From contig NZ_JAECZB010000035.1 in assembly GCF_016056295.1 (NCBI RefSeq), forward strand, positions 1 to 55,718: DNA of 55,718 nt, written 5' to 3'. The notes under the pieces are model-generated. The model saw nothing but the letters and a program-made list of their open reading frames with translations, did not search any database and was not told the origin of the DNA. The position numbers and the translations under genes are program-made. This document shows positions 43,360 to 52,025 of the stretch, piece by piece. Each line of letters opens with the position of its first letter. Position 1 is the stretch's first letter. The DNA comes from Atlanticothrix silvestris CENA357. GTDB taxonomy: Bacteria; Cyanobacteriota; Cyanobacteriia; Cyanobacteriales; Nostocaceae.

Positions 43360-43749
43360 ATGCAGCAGAATACGACTTTTAAGATTGCCCAACAGGCATT
43401 CGATTATCTCGCCCAAGGATGGGCAACAGGAGATTTTCAACCTTACATTGACATGCTTAGTGATGAAGTGAAGTTCTGGGTTCCAGTTGGTAAACAGCGG
43501 GATACATCCTTTGGATATGAAGGTAAAGAGCAGATGAGTGCCAGGCTATGGAGGCACAAAGAAACAGGCGATCGCCTCATATTGAGTCCACCAGATCAGG
43601 TCACTAGTAACGATACAACTGTAACGTTTGAGTTTGAAAGTCAAGGAACCATTGCCAACCAGCCTTTCAAAGGACGGAATGCCATTTCCTTTGATGTCAA
43701 AGACGGCAAAATTTCAGGTGTAAGAGAGTATTTTGGCGATATTGATTGA
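43360..43749 (+). CDS. NTF2/SnoaL-like protein
   Basis: 129 residues. AQQAFDYLAQGWATGDFQPYIDMLSDEVKFWVPVGKQRD ... FEGKEQ-like YEGKEQMSARLWRHKE ... FKGRNAISFDVKDGKISGVREYFGDID is the NTF2-like cone fold with the usual closing YFG motif. Twelve bases after cpcF, same strand. Similar genes often lie next to cpcEF in cyanobacteria but their role is not known; a bilin- or protein-binding role is possible. Confidence 0.8.
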   Translation: MQQNTTFKIAQQAFDYLAQGWATGDFQPYIDMLSDEVKFWVPVGKQRDTSFGYEGKEQMSARLWRHKETGDRLILSPPDQVTSNDTTVTFEFESQGTIANQPFKGRNAISFDVKDGKISGVREYFGDID

Positions 43750-43912
43750 GAGAAATGGGCAATAGGCAATAGGCAATAGCAAGAGATTTAGTTATTTCTC
43801 CCCTGCTCCCCTGCCTTCCCTGCTCTTTTTAAAAAGGTTTGCCCACGGGTAACGCAATCTGAGAAGATCGGATACAAGCATTTAGCAATTACTTTTAGGA
43901 AAAAGAATAGAT

Positions 43913-44152
43913 ATGACTGAATCCTCAGAACTCACCGCAACAGATCCGGTAACTGCTCAAGAACTAACAGAAGTGATCGCAGAATTAGAAGAATATCGGG
44001 AACGCCTAGTTAGCGACACCCTGACAATGGCGCAACGGGCTAAGATGTTGAGGTCTCAAGCACTTGCACAACTAGAGCCTGATCTTGCTAAAATTGATGC
44101 CACTCTGCAAGCACTCCGCAATCAGCAGGCTGCTTTGACGGTAGATAATTAG
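43913..44152 (+). CDS. Small coiled-coil protein in the cpc cluster
   Basis: 79 residues, acidic and helical (TAQELTEVIAELEEYRERLVSDTLTMAQRAKMLRSQALAQLEPDLAKIDATLQALRNQQAAL), probably one helical hairpin. No family name known to me. Preceded by a GGAAAAAG-type ribosome site. It lies between the NTF2-like gene and the large HEAT lyase-family gene, all transcribed in the same direction. Confidence 0.65.
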   Translation: MTESSELTATDPVTAQELTEVIAELEEYRERLVSDTLTMAQRAKMLRSQALAQLEPDLAKIDATLQALRNQQAALTVDN

Positions 44153-44283
44153 GTTAATTTTTAACCTTTGGATGGTGCTATGCAGTACCGAGAAATTAAG
44201 AACTAAAAATTAAAAATCCAGTTTTTGAATTTTAAATTTCAAAACTGTCATCCAACGAAGTCACTGGCGATAGGGAATTTGCA

Positions 44284-45180
44284 ATGAGTAATATGCTCAA
44301 CTCCAAAACGCAATCTGAAGATGATTCGATTTTGCTGGCTCAGGCAGAAACTGATGCCCTGATTGAGATGGTCAGTGACCAAATCACCCTCGACACCTTC
44401 GACCCCAATGACCATGAACTTCTGAAGCGGATGGTAGTTGATGGTCTGGGCGATCGGCGAGGTTTAGTTAGGCTACGTTTTGCAGAGACACTCGGTGAAA
44501 TTGGGGAACCAGCAACCCCATTTTTAATAGAAGCGGTGGCAAACCATCCTAACCCAGTAATCAGGCGAGCTGCTGCTAAAACTCTCACAATTATTGCAGA
44601 CCCCACAGCTGTACCAACCTTACTCCACGCTTTATTAAATGATGAGGATACCGTGGTTAGAGCTTCAGCCGCTGGAGCGTTAGCCAGGACAGGTGAATCC
44701 GCAGTACCAGCATTACTAGAGGTTTTAGCATCACCTGAATATCCTGAAAGTACCAAAGGACAAGCAGCCTGGGCGTTAGCATTTATTGGCTCAGAAGCCG
44801 CAGAATATTTGTATAAAGCCCTCGATTCCGATTCTGTTGATGTTAGATGCGCGGTAGTTGGTGCGATCGCCCATGTGGCTCAAGAACAGTCAGACGAACG
44901 CGCTTGTAACGTACTAATATCATCTCTGACCGATCCAGCCCCCGTAATTCGTACAGAAGCCGCAGCGGCATTAGCTCAAATTAACTATCCTCCCGCCGTC
45001 CCTCATCTAATTTTGGCATTGGGCGATCGCGATGGGGAAGTGAGAAAGGCAGCTGTAACTTCCCTCGGCAAAATAGGCGATCGCACCGCATTAGCACCTC
45101 TACAATCTGCCCTCAACGACGAACTAGAGGTTGTGCGTCTACTTGCAAAATTAGCGATTTCTCAAATTCAGAAACATTGA
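44284..45180 (+). CDS. HEAT-repeat bilin lyase family protein (CpeF/MpeV-like)
   Basis: 298 residues. HEAT-like repeats throughout: GLVRLRFAETLGEIGEPATPFLIEAV, NPVIRRAAAKTLTIIADPTAVPTLLHALLNDEDTVVRASAAGALARTGESAVPALLEVL, then GQAAWALAFIGSEA and VRCAVVGAIAHV. Size and the AAKTL...ADP...LNDEDTVV...SAAGALA series fit the MpeU/MpeV/CpeF lyase group rather than CpcE. In Fremyella, CpeF ligates the doubly linked phycoerythrobilin of CpeB; I infer the same. It closes the right-pointing group and faces the cpc2 operon. Confidence 0.75.
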   Translation: MSNMLNSKTQSEDDSILLAQAETDALIEMVSDQITLDTFDPNDHELLKRMVVDGLGDRRGLVRLRFAETLGEIGEPATPFLIEAVANHPNPVIRRAAAKTLTIIADPTAVPTLLHALLNDEDTVVRASAAGALARTGESAVPALLEVLASPEYPESTKGQAAWALAFIGSEAAEYLYKALDSDSVDVRCAVVGAIAHVAQEQSDERACNVLISSLTDPAPVIRTEAAAALAQINYPPAVPHLILALGDRDGEVRKAAVTSLGKIGDRTALAPLQSALNDELEVVRLLAKLAISQIQKH

Positions 45181-45185
45181 GAGAG

Positions 45186-45368
45186 GCAGAGGGCAGGGGA
45201 TAAACAATCTTGGGTAAACGTTACAGGGCAAGGGGTAAAGGATGAGGAATAAACAATCTTGGGTAAAGGGTAAAGGGAAAATAGCCCTGCGGGCTGGGTA
45301 AAGGATGAAGAGACAAACCCTTTCCCCCTTACCCTTTCCCCCTTACCCCTTCTTCCCCATGCCCTATA
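45186..45368. repeat. GGTAAAGG/CCTTTACC dispersed repeat element, copies d
   Basis: Two partial purine-rich units (45207-45246, 45258-45308) with GCCCTGCGGGC palindrome inserted, then the pyrimidine half CCCTTTCCCCCTTACCCC... ending CCATGCCCTATACC. It lies between the convergent CpeF-like and cpcD2 genes and may end both transcripts. Confidence 0.65.
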
Positions 45369-45370
45369 CC

Positions 45371-45640
45371 TTAATTCTCGTCTGAATTTTTAGTAGCTTC
45401 AGTTGAACTTTCTGTAAGTGGACGGATGCTGACGATTTTGGCTCCTAAACGAGTCAGACGACGCATCTCATCATTCATACGGCTGTATGGAACTTGAATA
45501 AAAACGGTGCTGCTATTGCGAACCGGGTAGCTGTTTTTTTCAGTTTGCTCATTCTGCCGTAATCCTTCCACTTCATAGACAAAGATACGGTTATTTGATG
45601 TTGAGTTAGAGGCTCTAGTTAATGCAGATTTTCCCAACAT
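45371..45640 (-). CDS. cpcD2: Small rod-capping linker CpcD, phycocyanin-2 operon
   Basis: 89 residues. One CpcD domain: RIFVYEVEGLRQNE ... FIQVPYSRMNDEMRRLTRLGAKIVSIRPL. It caps the outer face of the last phycocyanin disc and sets rod length. Last of the operon cpcB2-A2-H2-I2-D2 on the minus strand. Confidence 0.92.
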   Translation of the reverse strand: MLGKSALTRASNSTSNNRIFVYEVEGLRQNEQTEKNSYPVRNSSTVFIQVPYSRMNDEMRRLTRLGAKIVSIRPLTESSTEATKNSDEN

Positions 45641-45719
45641 GGCTGCAATATCTCCTAATTAAGGGTATGATAGCGATTTTTAATTGTGTCTAAATTAAGA
45701 CATCTTGCAAAAGTAATTT

Positions 45720-45815
45720 TTGCAAGACGTTGGGGAAAGGTTAAAGGTTAAAGGGTAAGGGAAAATTCCATACCTTTCCCCCTTCTCCTTTCCCCTTTCC
45801 CCCACTTCTGCAAGA
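45720..45815. repeat. GGTAAAGG/CCTTTACC dispersed repeat element, copy e
   Basis: AAAGGTTAAAGGTTAAAGGG followed by CCTTTCCCCCTTCTCC. Lies between cpcI2 and cpcD2, inside the operon, so it could change the amount of distal message. Confidence 0.6.
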
Positions 45816-45950
45816 AGTCTATAGACTTTTGCTTGGGAATTAAAATTCAGAAGACAGAAGTCGAAATATTCTGACTCCTGTCTCTCATCTTCTAAATCAA
45901 TGACTTTTGCAGGAGGTTTAATATTCCCTGAGCCAATTTGTTATTTTAAG

Positions 45951-46820
45951 TTATTGTGCAAGTGTGACACTTGCTACTTTACCTCCCAGCTTATTAATCC
46001 GCTGGAGGGTATCTGATAACTGGTCGTAGGGAACAACAAACTCTTTATTGCTGCGGCGAACCCAAGGGTATCTTGGCAGAGAGATTCCCGATACCTCTAT
46101 GCGGTAAAGACCACTGGAAGAGCCAACAGAGGATCTGCCAAAGGTGCGGTTGGGCGTAACACCTTGTTTGGAAGGGCGGTAAGCGAAGCCTTCACTACCA
46201 CCAGAGGGGCCGACAACCGTAGAGGCGCTATTTCTAGCAAGTTCACCCGCTAGACGAGAACTAGTTCCTTCCAACTGGGAGCGATCGCTACTAGCATAGC
46301 CCCGATAGAGACGAAACATCCGGGTAAATCCCACGGTCTTTTGACCAGATTGAGTTGAGAACCCGCGATAGTAGGGCACAATGTAATCACCAAAGCTCGC
46401 TTCATATTCAGCAGAATCGATGTAAGAATCAATATCTGCCTCAAATCCGTGATTTTGATAGCGATCTAAATGTTCAATTACTTCAGACTCGTCATAGGGA
46501 GCGCGTCCTAGCAAGTGCTTGAAGTTCAATTCAATTACTCGTGTTTGGAAATGGGGGTAAAGGAACTTGTTTTTGTATAACTCAGACTTGGCAACAGCAC
46601 GGACAAACTCACGTACACTAAGTTGACCGTTATAAAGCAGAGACTCAAGACTGGTAAGACGTTCTGCTGCCATTAGATGCTCATTGCCCAATACCTGACG
46701 GTAAACTGCATTCACAACAGCTTTACCATCTTCTAGTGTCCAATTGGCACGCAGTTCAATAGGGCTACTTTCGCTAAAGGCGGCAGTTCCTAGACGGGAA
46801 GCCGCAGTTGTAATTGCCAC
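45951..46820 (-). CDS. cpcI2: Phycocyanin-2 rod linker CpcI2
   Basis: 289 residues. pfam00427 domain ([79 protein letters not shown]). A Ser/Gly-rich middle and a CpcD-like end ([19 protein letters not shown]...[19 protein letters not shown]) follow. Matches the second linker of the inducible phycocyanin operon of Fremyella by order. Start TTGCC upstream is preceded by AAGGAGAAG. Joins phycocyanin hexamers. Confidence 0.88.
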   Translation of the reverse strand: MAITTAASRLGTAAFSESSPIELRANWTLEDGKAVVNAVYRQVLGNEHLMAAERLTSLESLLYNGQLSVREFVRAVAKSELYKNKFLYPHFQTRVIELNFKHLLGRAPYDESEVIEHLDRYQNHGFEADIDSYIDSAEYEASFGDYIVPYYRGFSTQSGQKTVGFTRMFRLYRGYASSDRSQLEGTSSRLAGELARNSASTVVGPSGGSEGFAYRPSKQGVTPNRTFGRSSVGSSSGLYRIEVSGISLPRYPWVRRSNKEFVVPYDQLSDTLQRINKLGGKVASVTLAQ

Positions 46821-46863
46821 TAAACTCTTCTCCTTATATGGTGTGTTTGACCATTAATTTTGA

Positions 46864-47682
46864 TCAAGCAGGGGAAATACTTACTACTTTACTACCACGT
46901 TGATTCAACCGTTGGAGTGTGGGTGAAAGCTGATCGTAGGCAACAAGATACTCACTCATGCTGCGCCGGATTTGGGGCGTGCGGCCGCTGTGAGATTGCA
47001 TCACACGCACTCGATATACCTGTCCGCGATCGCCACTGATTGTGCCTGTTAGTTTCTTTCCAAAGGTAGGTGTCCGCACTGGATTTGCTAAATTACGAGC
47101 CAAATCGTGAGTTAGCCAAGCCGATTTGTTTTTACCTTGGGCGCGATCGCTGTTCGCATATCCCTGATAAAGTTGCAACATGCGGTTAAAACCTACGGTT
47201 TTTTGTCCGCGTTGAGTTTCAAACCCTCGGTAATATGGGACAATGGATTCTCCAAAACTTTCTTGATATTCCACTGAGTCAATGTAAGAATTGATCTCTG
47301 CTTCGTATCCTTGCTCAATGTAAAGATTGACGTGGTAGGTAATCTCTGACTCGTTATAAGGTGCGCGACCGAGAAGATGTTTATAGTTCAATTCGATAAA
47401 GCGAACCTGGGGTGTTGAGTGAAAAAACTTTTGTCGGTACAATTCTGACTGAGCCAAAGCCCGCACAAAATCCCGAACTGTAATGTCACCCTTGCGTAGC
47501 AAGGATTCGGCACTGACTAAGTGTTCTACTTCCATCAAATGGTCGTTGCCAAATACCTGACGATAGGCAGCAGAAATCACTGCTTGTAAATCACCCTCAG
47601 TCCAATTTATCGGCAATTCTAAGAGAGATGCCTCTGCAAATGGCTCAAATCCTAATTGCCTAGCTGCCATAGAACTTGTCAT
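46864..47682 (-). CDS. cpcH2: Phycocyanin-2 rod linker CpcH2
   Basis: 272 residues. pfam00427 domain with [36 protein letters not shown] and [27 protein letters not shown]. CpcD-like tail ([42 protein letters not shown]). First linker after cpcA2 and paralogous to CpcI2. It belongs to the red-light inducible rod segment by analogy with Fremyella. A GGAGCTGAG ribosome site lies before the ATG. Confidence 0.88.
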   Translation of the reverse strand: MTSSMAARQLGFEPFAEASLLELPINWTEGDLQAVISAAYRQVFGNDHLMEVEHLVSAESLLRKGDITVRDFVRALAQSELYRQKFFHSTPQVRFIELNYKHLLGRAPYNESEITYHVNLYIEQGYEAEINSYIDSVEYQESFGESIVPYYRGFETQRGQKTVGFNRMLQLYQGYANSDRAQGKNKSAWLTHDLARNLANPVRTPTFGKKLTGTISGDRGQVYRVRVMQSHSGRTPQIRRSMSEYLVAYDQLSPTLQRLNQRGSKVVSISPA

Positions 47683-47712
47683 ATCTCAGCTCCTGACTAT
47701 TACAAACAACAT

Positions 47713-47777
47713 GCCCAGAACTACAGACTACTTATGCAACGAAACGGAGCATTAACTAGTATTCTGCTGTTCTGGGC
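47713..47777 (-). terminator. Hairpin between cpcA2 and cpcH2
   Basis: Minus-strand arms GCCCAGAAC (47769-47777) and GTTCTGGGC (47713-47721), 14 bases after the cpcA2 stop, with a T-containing tail. As at cpcA1, it probably reduces readthrough so that cpcBA message exceeds linker message. Confidence 0.7.
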
Positions 47778-47790
47778 TAGAAGAATACCC

Positions 47791-48279
47791 TTAGCTTAGG
47801 GCATTAATGGCGTAGTCAATGTAAGAATTAGCTTCTACAGCCGGATCTCCACTAAGACCGTGGTTAGCTTTGATATGCTTGAGGGCTTCAATGTACCAGC
47901 TAGGAGACAACTCAAAGGTTCTGTTAATTTCAGCCAGTCCACCAATTAGATAGTCATCCATTGGCCCAGTGCTACCTGCAATTAAGCAGTAAGTAATCAT
48001 GCGGAGGTAATAACCAATGTCCCGCACACACTTGTCTTTACCTGTTTGGCTTGAAGCATAGTTAGAGCCTTGCATTTGGGTGGTGTAAGGGAATTTTTGA
48101 TACACCGCATTTGCTGCACCATTAGCTAGGCTTTGAGCATTGGAGCTTAATCCTTTAGCAGCTTCCAAGCTAGCAGCAGCTTGACGGAACCGACCAAAAG
48201 CCACTTGAATTTCTGTGGAGCTGAGAAAGCGTCCTTGAGAATCTGCTGTTGCTACTGCTTCTGTTAAAGGAGTTTTCAT
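47791..48279 (-). CDS. cpcA2: Phycocyanin alpha subunit, copy 2
   Basis: 162 residues from the ATG at 48279 ([24 protein letters not shown]); the frame is open six codons higher but the known CpcA start is used. Bilin Cys84 is kept in [20 protein letters not shown]. Nearly the same as CpcA copy 1 with about a dozen substitutions ([15 protein letters not shown] versus [31 protein letters not shown] versus [16 protein letters not shown]). Second gene of the L-Box operon. Confidence 0.95.
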   Translation of the reverse strand: MKTPLTEAVATADSQGRFLSSTEIQVAFGRFRQAAASLEAAKGLSSNAQSLANGAANAVYQKFPYTTQMQGSNYASSQTGKDKCVRDIGYYLRMITYCLIAGSTGPMDDYLIGGLAEINRTFELSPSWYIEALKHIKANHGLSGDPAVEANSYIDYAINALS

Positions 48280-48363
48280 GCTAAATATACCTCTCAAAAA
48301 TTTTGCAAAAATGGTTGTCAGTTTTGTGAGTCTAAGACAGGGAGTGCGTTTTTTATGGAAATC

Positions 48364-48882
48364 TTAAGCTACTGCTGAAGCTGCCCGGTCGAAGTAGCTG
48401 CTCAACTCGGACATCAAACTGTTACAGTCACCACGGGTAACTCCATCGGGGTTATTAGCGATCGCGATCGCTGCTTCTTTCATTTTGCTGACACCAGTTG
48501 CTACAGAATTACCAGGAACACCTAGAGCTTGGTATGTTTCGCGCAAACCATTCAAGCAGCGATCGTCTAAAACGCTGGCATCACCTGCAAATACAGCGTA
48601 GGTTACATAGCGGAGGATAATTTCCATATCTCGCAAACAGGCTGCCATCCGACGGTTGGTGTAAGCGTTACCACCAGGTGCGATCAATTGGGGTTGCTCT
48701 GCAAATAATCCACGCGCTGCATTAGCCACAATAGCGGAGGAATTTGAGGTGATGCGGTTAACAACATCCATGCGCTTGGTGCCTTCTGCCACCATATTTT
48801 TCAACGCATCGATTTGAGTATCGCTTACGTATTCGCCTCTGGTATCTGCTTGAGCAACTACTTTGGTAAAAGCGTCTAGCAT
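48364..48882 (-). CDS. cpcB2: Phycocyanin beta subunit, copy 2
   Basis: 172 residues. Bilin cysteines kept in [14 protein letters not shown] and TRGDCNSL, with the same YTNRR block as copy 1. It differs from copy 1 at scattered sites ([47 protein letters not shown]). First gene of the cpcB2A2H2I2D2 operon. The promoter region holds the L Box at 49178-49195, so it should be on in red light if RcaC is present. Confidence 0.95.
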   Translation of the reverse strand: MLDAFTKVVAQADTRGEYVSDTQIDALKNMVAEGTKRMDVVNRITSNSSAIVANAARGLFAEQPQLIAPGGNAYTNRRMAACLRDMEIILRYVTYAVFAGDASVLDDRCLNGLRETYQALGVPGNSVATGVSKMKEAAIAIANNPDGVTRGDCNSLMSELSSYFDRAASAVA

Positions 48883-49358
48883 TTGATCATCTCCTGTTGT
48901 GACATGAGTTTAAGTAGTTCAAAGGCTGACTGGTGCAGGATATTGAGCCGTGAGTATTGATGAACGGGCAAACAAAAGCTTTTGAAGGCGTAACAAAGGA
49001 GAGCTCAGCCTCTAACGCTGTTTTTCGATTCAGAGCAACCCACTGCACAGCCTAATAAATAGATATCCATGACAATCAATTCCCTAATATCTAATAGAGT
49101 TTGAGGGAATCTGAACCCTGACCTAGTAGTCAAGAGTTCAGTGCCTTTTGAACCACCTTTGATTAAAGCAACCTGTTTGTGCAAATCTTGTGCAATTTTT
49201 TAAACATCCTGAGAGAGTTGATTAAGAAATATAAACATGATTTAAAACCCTTATCTACAAAACGTTTCAGCACTTTACCAATCATGCTATTGTCTTAATG
49301 TTTCTTTACATTTCCTATTAAGTTGATTGTGGGATGTGCCACACAATCAACTTCACAA
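48883..49358. other. Leader and promoter region of cpcB2
   Basis: 476 bases with no gene. Contains the L Box and a perfect 12-bp inverted repeat (AAGTTGATTGTG at 49320-49331 and its complement at 49342-49353) immediately after the pcyA stop. The hairpin probably marks the 3-prime end of pcyA, though no T-run follows on the minus strand. Confidence 0.6.
49178..49195 (-). promoter_or_regulatory. L Box (RcaC site) upstream of cpcB2
   Basis: On the minus strand the sequence is TTGCACA AGAT TTGCACA, a perfect direct repeat of TTGCACA with a 4-base spacer. It lies 296 bases above the cpcB2 start. This is the element I recall RcaC binding in chromatic acclimation of Fremyella (activating phycocyanin-2 in red light). 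Confidence 0.88.
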
Positions 49359-50099
49359 TCAAGCTGCACAATCAAAGAGCATGGTAGTCATATAGCGTTC
49401 CGTCCATTCTGATCCAAAAGATTTTTCTAAAACCCGTCGAGTTTTATCATTCTGTTGCTGCTTTGTGCAGTAGGAGAGTTGCCCTGCCAATACCTTGGCT
49501 ACCTCAAGATCAGAAGTTAAAGGAGTTGAGGTACTGGCAATTTGACAATGCAAGATTAAAAATTCCCGGACTCGCTGCAAAAAAGCTGCTTCTTCTTGAG
49601 TGCTAACTGGGCGCACAAACAAACAAAATTCTGAGAAAATATCACCCCACTGGGGCAAAGCACGTGGTTGGGAAAACTGGATGGTAGAAAGAGCTGATAA
49701 CGCTGTGTGGTAACTTTTTGGTAATGAGCGATCTTTATTGATGGGAGACAAATCAGCGATCGCCGCATTAATACCGCCTCTCCCTCCCACCAAATCTGCT
49801 CCAAAAATCGGTAGAGCATATTCGGGATTCGGGAACATCACACAATGAAGAATATCCAACGAATTGCCTACCTGAGCTAGTTCTAAATGCAGCTTGCGAA
49901 ACTGCGGTGTCTGGTAGCAATGATTTTCAATAACCAACCGTTCCCCTTCCAAGCAACCCTCAACGTAACCTAAATCTTCAGGAACTTGATAGGGCGATAA
50001 ATCCAGATGTTCTTGCCAAACTTCTTCAATACAATTTGCCAGTTGGTGAATTAGGGGATGTTGACGCGATCGCAATGATGTTTGCATAAACTGAGTCAT
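49359..50099 (-). CDS. pcyA: Phycocyanobilin:ferredoxin oxidoreductase PcyA
   Basis: 246 residues. FRKLHLELAQVGNSLDILHCVMFPNPEYALPIFGADLVGG has the PcyA pattern with the catalytic His (LHCVMFPN...) and Asp (GADLVGGRGG); AAIADLSPI and FGSEWTERYMTTMLFD close it. PcyA reduces biliverdin by four electrons to phycocyanobilin, the chromophore of both phycocyanin copies and of phytochrome-type sensors. It runs toward cpcB2 on the same strand, and its own L Box lies 49 bases above its ATG. Confidence 0.93.
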   Translation of the reverse strand: MTQFMQTSLRSRQHPLIHQLANCIEEVWQEHLDLSPYQVPEDLGYVEGCLEGERLVIENHCYQTPQFRKLHLELAQVGNSLDILHCVMFPNPEYALPIFGADLVGGRGGINAAIADLSPINKDRSLPKSYHTALSALSTIQFSQPRALPQWGDIFSEFCLFVRPVSTQEEAAFLQRVREFLILHCQIASTSTPLTSDLEVAKVLAGQLSYCTKQQQNDKTRRVLEKSFGSEWTERYMTTMLFDCAA

Positions 50100-50147
50100 A
50101 CGCTTTTATTTGAGTAAAGTGTTGATACCTTACATTGGCGTATGGTT

Positions 50148-50165
50148 TGTGCAAAAGGTGTGCAA
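50148..50165 (-). promoter_or_regulatory. L Box (RcaC site) upstream of pcyA
   Basis: Minus-strand sequence TTGCACA CCTT TTGCACA, a second perfect TTGCACA direct repeat with a 4-base spacer, 49 bases above the pcyA ATG. The two L Boxes share the same orientation, placing bilin synthesis and phycocyanin-2 under one red-light regulator. Confidence 0.88.
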
Positions 50166-50722
50166 ACTAGGTTTAAAGTCTCGCCAGTAGCGGGATAGAA
50201 ACTGTACTGCTTGTAAAAATCCAGATGGCTAACGAGGATAAAGGATCTGCACAACATAACTGGGCGCAACTAAGAAAGAAAAGTCAGCAATGAAGTTTTC
50301 TGTTTCGGTCGAAATACCTATCTGTAAAGCTTTCAGGCAGGTATGACCGCGAAACTTCCTTGCGAGGTTTAAGCTATTCTTTTTTAATTAAAGGCGGGTG
50401 CTGACTTTGCAGATGCCGTGAAAATTAGCCTTTAGGGAGGGGATATAACGCACAAAAAATCCCTACCAGGGGGATAATAAAATAGATAAGCATCTCCAAC
50501 AACCTGATCATAAGTAGTTAATTTATCGCGGTTACAAACATTACAACGGTCGTTTTTTTTAGCGGCATTACTTAAGAGTCGTGTCCCTATTAAATAGGGT
50601 GTAGTTTTTATGAAAAACATACTCAAAACTTTTGATTTACTAGGTTTCAAGGTCAAACTGTAGCGCTGGCTCTAGGTGAAAAGATTTGTAATTGAGTAGA
50701 CAACTAAAGGGGACAATCTCTC
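50166..50722. other. Gap upstream of pcyA and the receiver gene
   Basis: No gene supported; a 74-residue minus-strand frame at 50432 has no family marks. A GGGGACAAT ribosome site lies before the GTG of the next gene. Confidence 0.45.
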
Positions 50723-51178
50723 GTGTCAGGTAATTCTTTTAATAGGAATCCGAAAAACGATACACCAAACATAGATATCTTCAAAGGATTGACAATTCTT
50801 GTAGTAGATGATCTAGAGGATAACCTTGTTTTAATTACCTTTCTTCTTGAAAGCTATGGAATACAGGTAGTAGCAGCATCCAATGCAAAAGATGGATTAG
50901 AAGCCATTAAACAATCACCAGTTGATGTTTTAATTTCAGACATTAATATGCCTGAAGAAGACGGATATTGGTTGATACATAAAATTCGTTCACTAACGCT
51001 GCCACAAAAAAAAGACATTCCAGCGATTGCTATCACTGGACATTTTGGAAATCAGGCGCGTGAGAAAGCTCTCTTTGCTGGGTTTCAAACTTTTCTGGAA
51101 AAGCCTTTAAACCTTGAGCAGTTAATTGTAGAAATAGCAAAGCTGCTAAAAAATTCCTGTAAAAGCATTCCTGCTTAA
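50723..51178 (+). CDS. Single-receiver response regulator
   Basis: 151 residues from GTG. After 22 residues of Asn/Lys-rich lead, one CheY-type domain: LTILVVDDLEDN, phosphoacceptor in VLISDINMPEEDG, IAITGHF and FLEKPLNLEQ. No output domain, so it either relays phosphate or acts by protein contact. RcaF of chromatic acclimation has this plan, but this gene is not next to rcaE or rcaC and its sequence resembles receivers of hybrid kinases, so I do not name it. Confidence 0.87.
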   Translation: MSGNSFNRNPKNDTPNIDIFKGLTILVVDDLEDNLVLITFLLESYGIQVVAASNAKDGLEAIKQSPVDVLISDINMPEEDGYWLIHKIRSLTLPQKKDIPAIAITGHFGNQAREKALFAGFQTFLEKPLNLEQLIVEIAKLLKNSCKSIPA

Positions 51179-51429
51179 TTAGATCGCATAAATAGGGTTT
51201 AAGCTGTGTTGGTTCTCAAAATACTTGCTTTTTCTAGTTTTCAATACGAAAACTAGAAAGGCAGTTCCCAACTATAGAAAACGGGAAGCTGCTTTATATT
51301 GTCCCTGGTAGTGGTAATAATGAAATCGCTAGATTAACTACCTTATGCAAATTGAATTATTTATCGAAATCAATCCAAACACTGATTTAGGGATGAGTGA
51401 GTGTGAAATTAATTTTGTAGATGTGTTTA

Positions 51430-51948
51430 TCAACACAGTTGACTCACCTTAGCCACTAGTTCTGCGAGGTTTATCTGCTCGTAATGTTCAAAGGGTTGAT
51501 GAATCCAAGGGTTGTCTGGCAAGTAATCAACATAATAATCGGGTTTTATTACCGAACAAGCTTTATACCAAAGTACGGCAGTGCGAATTTCCACAATTGG
51601 AAAATTACTATTTTGCTTTAACCAAGGGATAGTCTGCTGGAGAGTGACTCCAGAATCTACCAAGTCATCGACTAAAAGAATATGCTCACCTAATTTTTCG
51701 GTAGTCATCGTTAAGTGACGAGAGAATGTTAAATTACCTCTTTCTTGTTTGCCAGAGCCACTGTAAGAAGATGTTGCTAAAATTGCTAGCGGCTGCTGGT
51801 ATATACGGGAGAGAATGTCTCCGACTCGCAGTCCCCCTCTGGCAAGGCAGACAATCTGATTGAATTCCCAACCAGATTGATAAATTTGAGCAGCCAGTTG
51901 TTCAATTTTTTGGTGATAATCTGACCAAGAAACATAAAGGTCTGGCAT
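51430..51948 (-). CDS. Phosphoribosyltransferase (xanthine-guanine type)
   Basis: 172 residues. ARGGLRVGDILSR is the type-I PRT loop and HILLVDDLVDSGVTLQ is the PRPP-binding motif with two Asp. W147-H-type WIHQPFEHYE near the C-terminus resembles Gpt-like purine enzymes. It would salvage purine bases from PRPP, but substrate is undecided. Gene order (with the transporter below on the opposite strand) gives no further hint. Confidence 0.88.
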   Translation of the reverse strand: MPDLYVSWSDYHQKIEQLAAQIYQSGWEFNQIVCLARGGLRVGDILSRIYQQPLAILATSSYSGSGKQERGNLTFSRHLTMTTEKLGEHILLVDDLVDSGVTLQQTIPWLKQNSNFPIVEIRTAVLWYKACSVIKPDYYVDYLPDNPWIHQPFEHYEQINLAELVAKVSQLC

Positions 51949-52025
51949 AAACTTAAAGGAAGTAATTTTTAGTTAGTACTGAAAGCAACACAAACTCTTT
52001 ATTTTAGTATGAGCGTAAGGTATTT

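Noticed and set aside
50432-50656. 74-residue minus-strand frame with CNVCNRDK
   Set aside because: No second zinc pair, no promoter or ribosome site; probably chance.
50723-51178. RcaF of the chromatic acclimation pathway
   Set aside because: Single receiver, but no rcaE or rcaC beside it and a long polar N-terminal lead; identity cannot be supported from this window.
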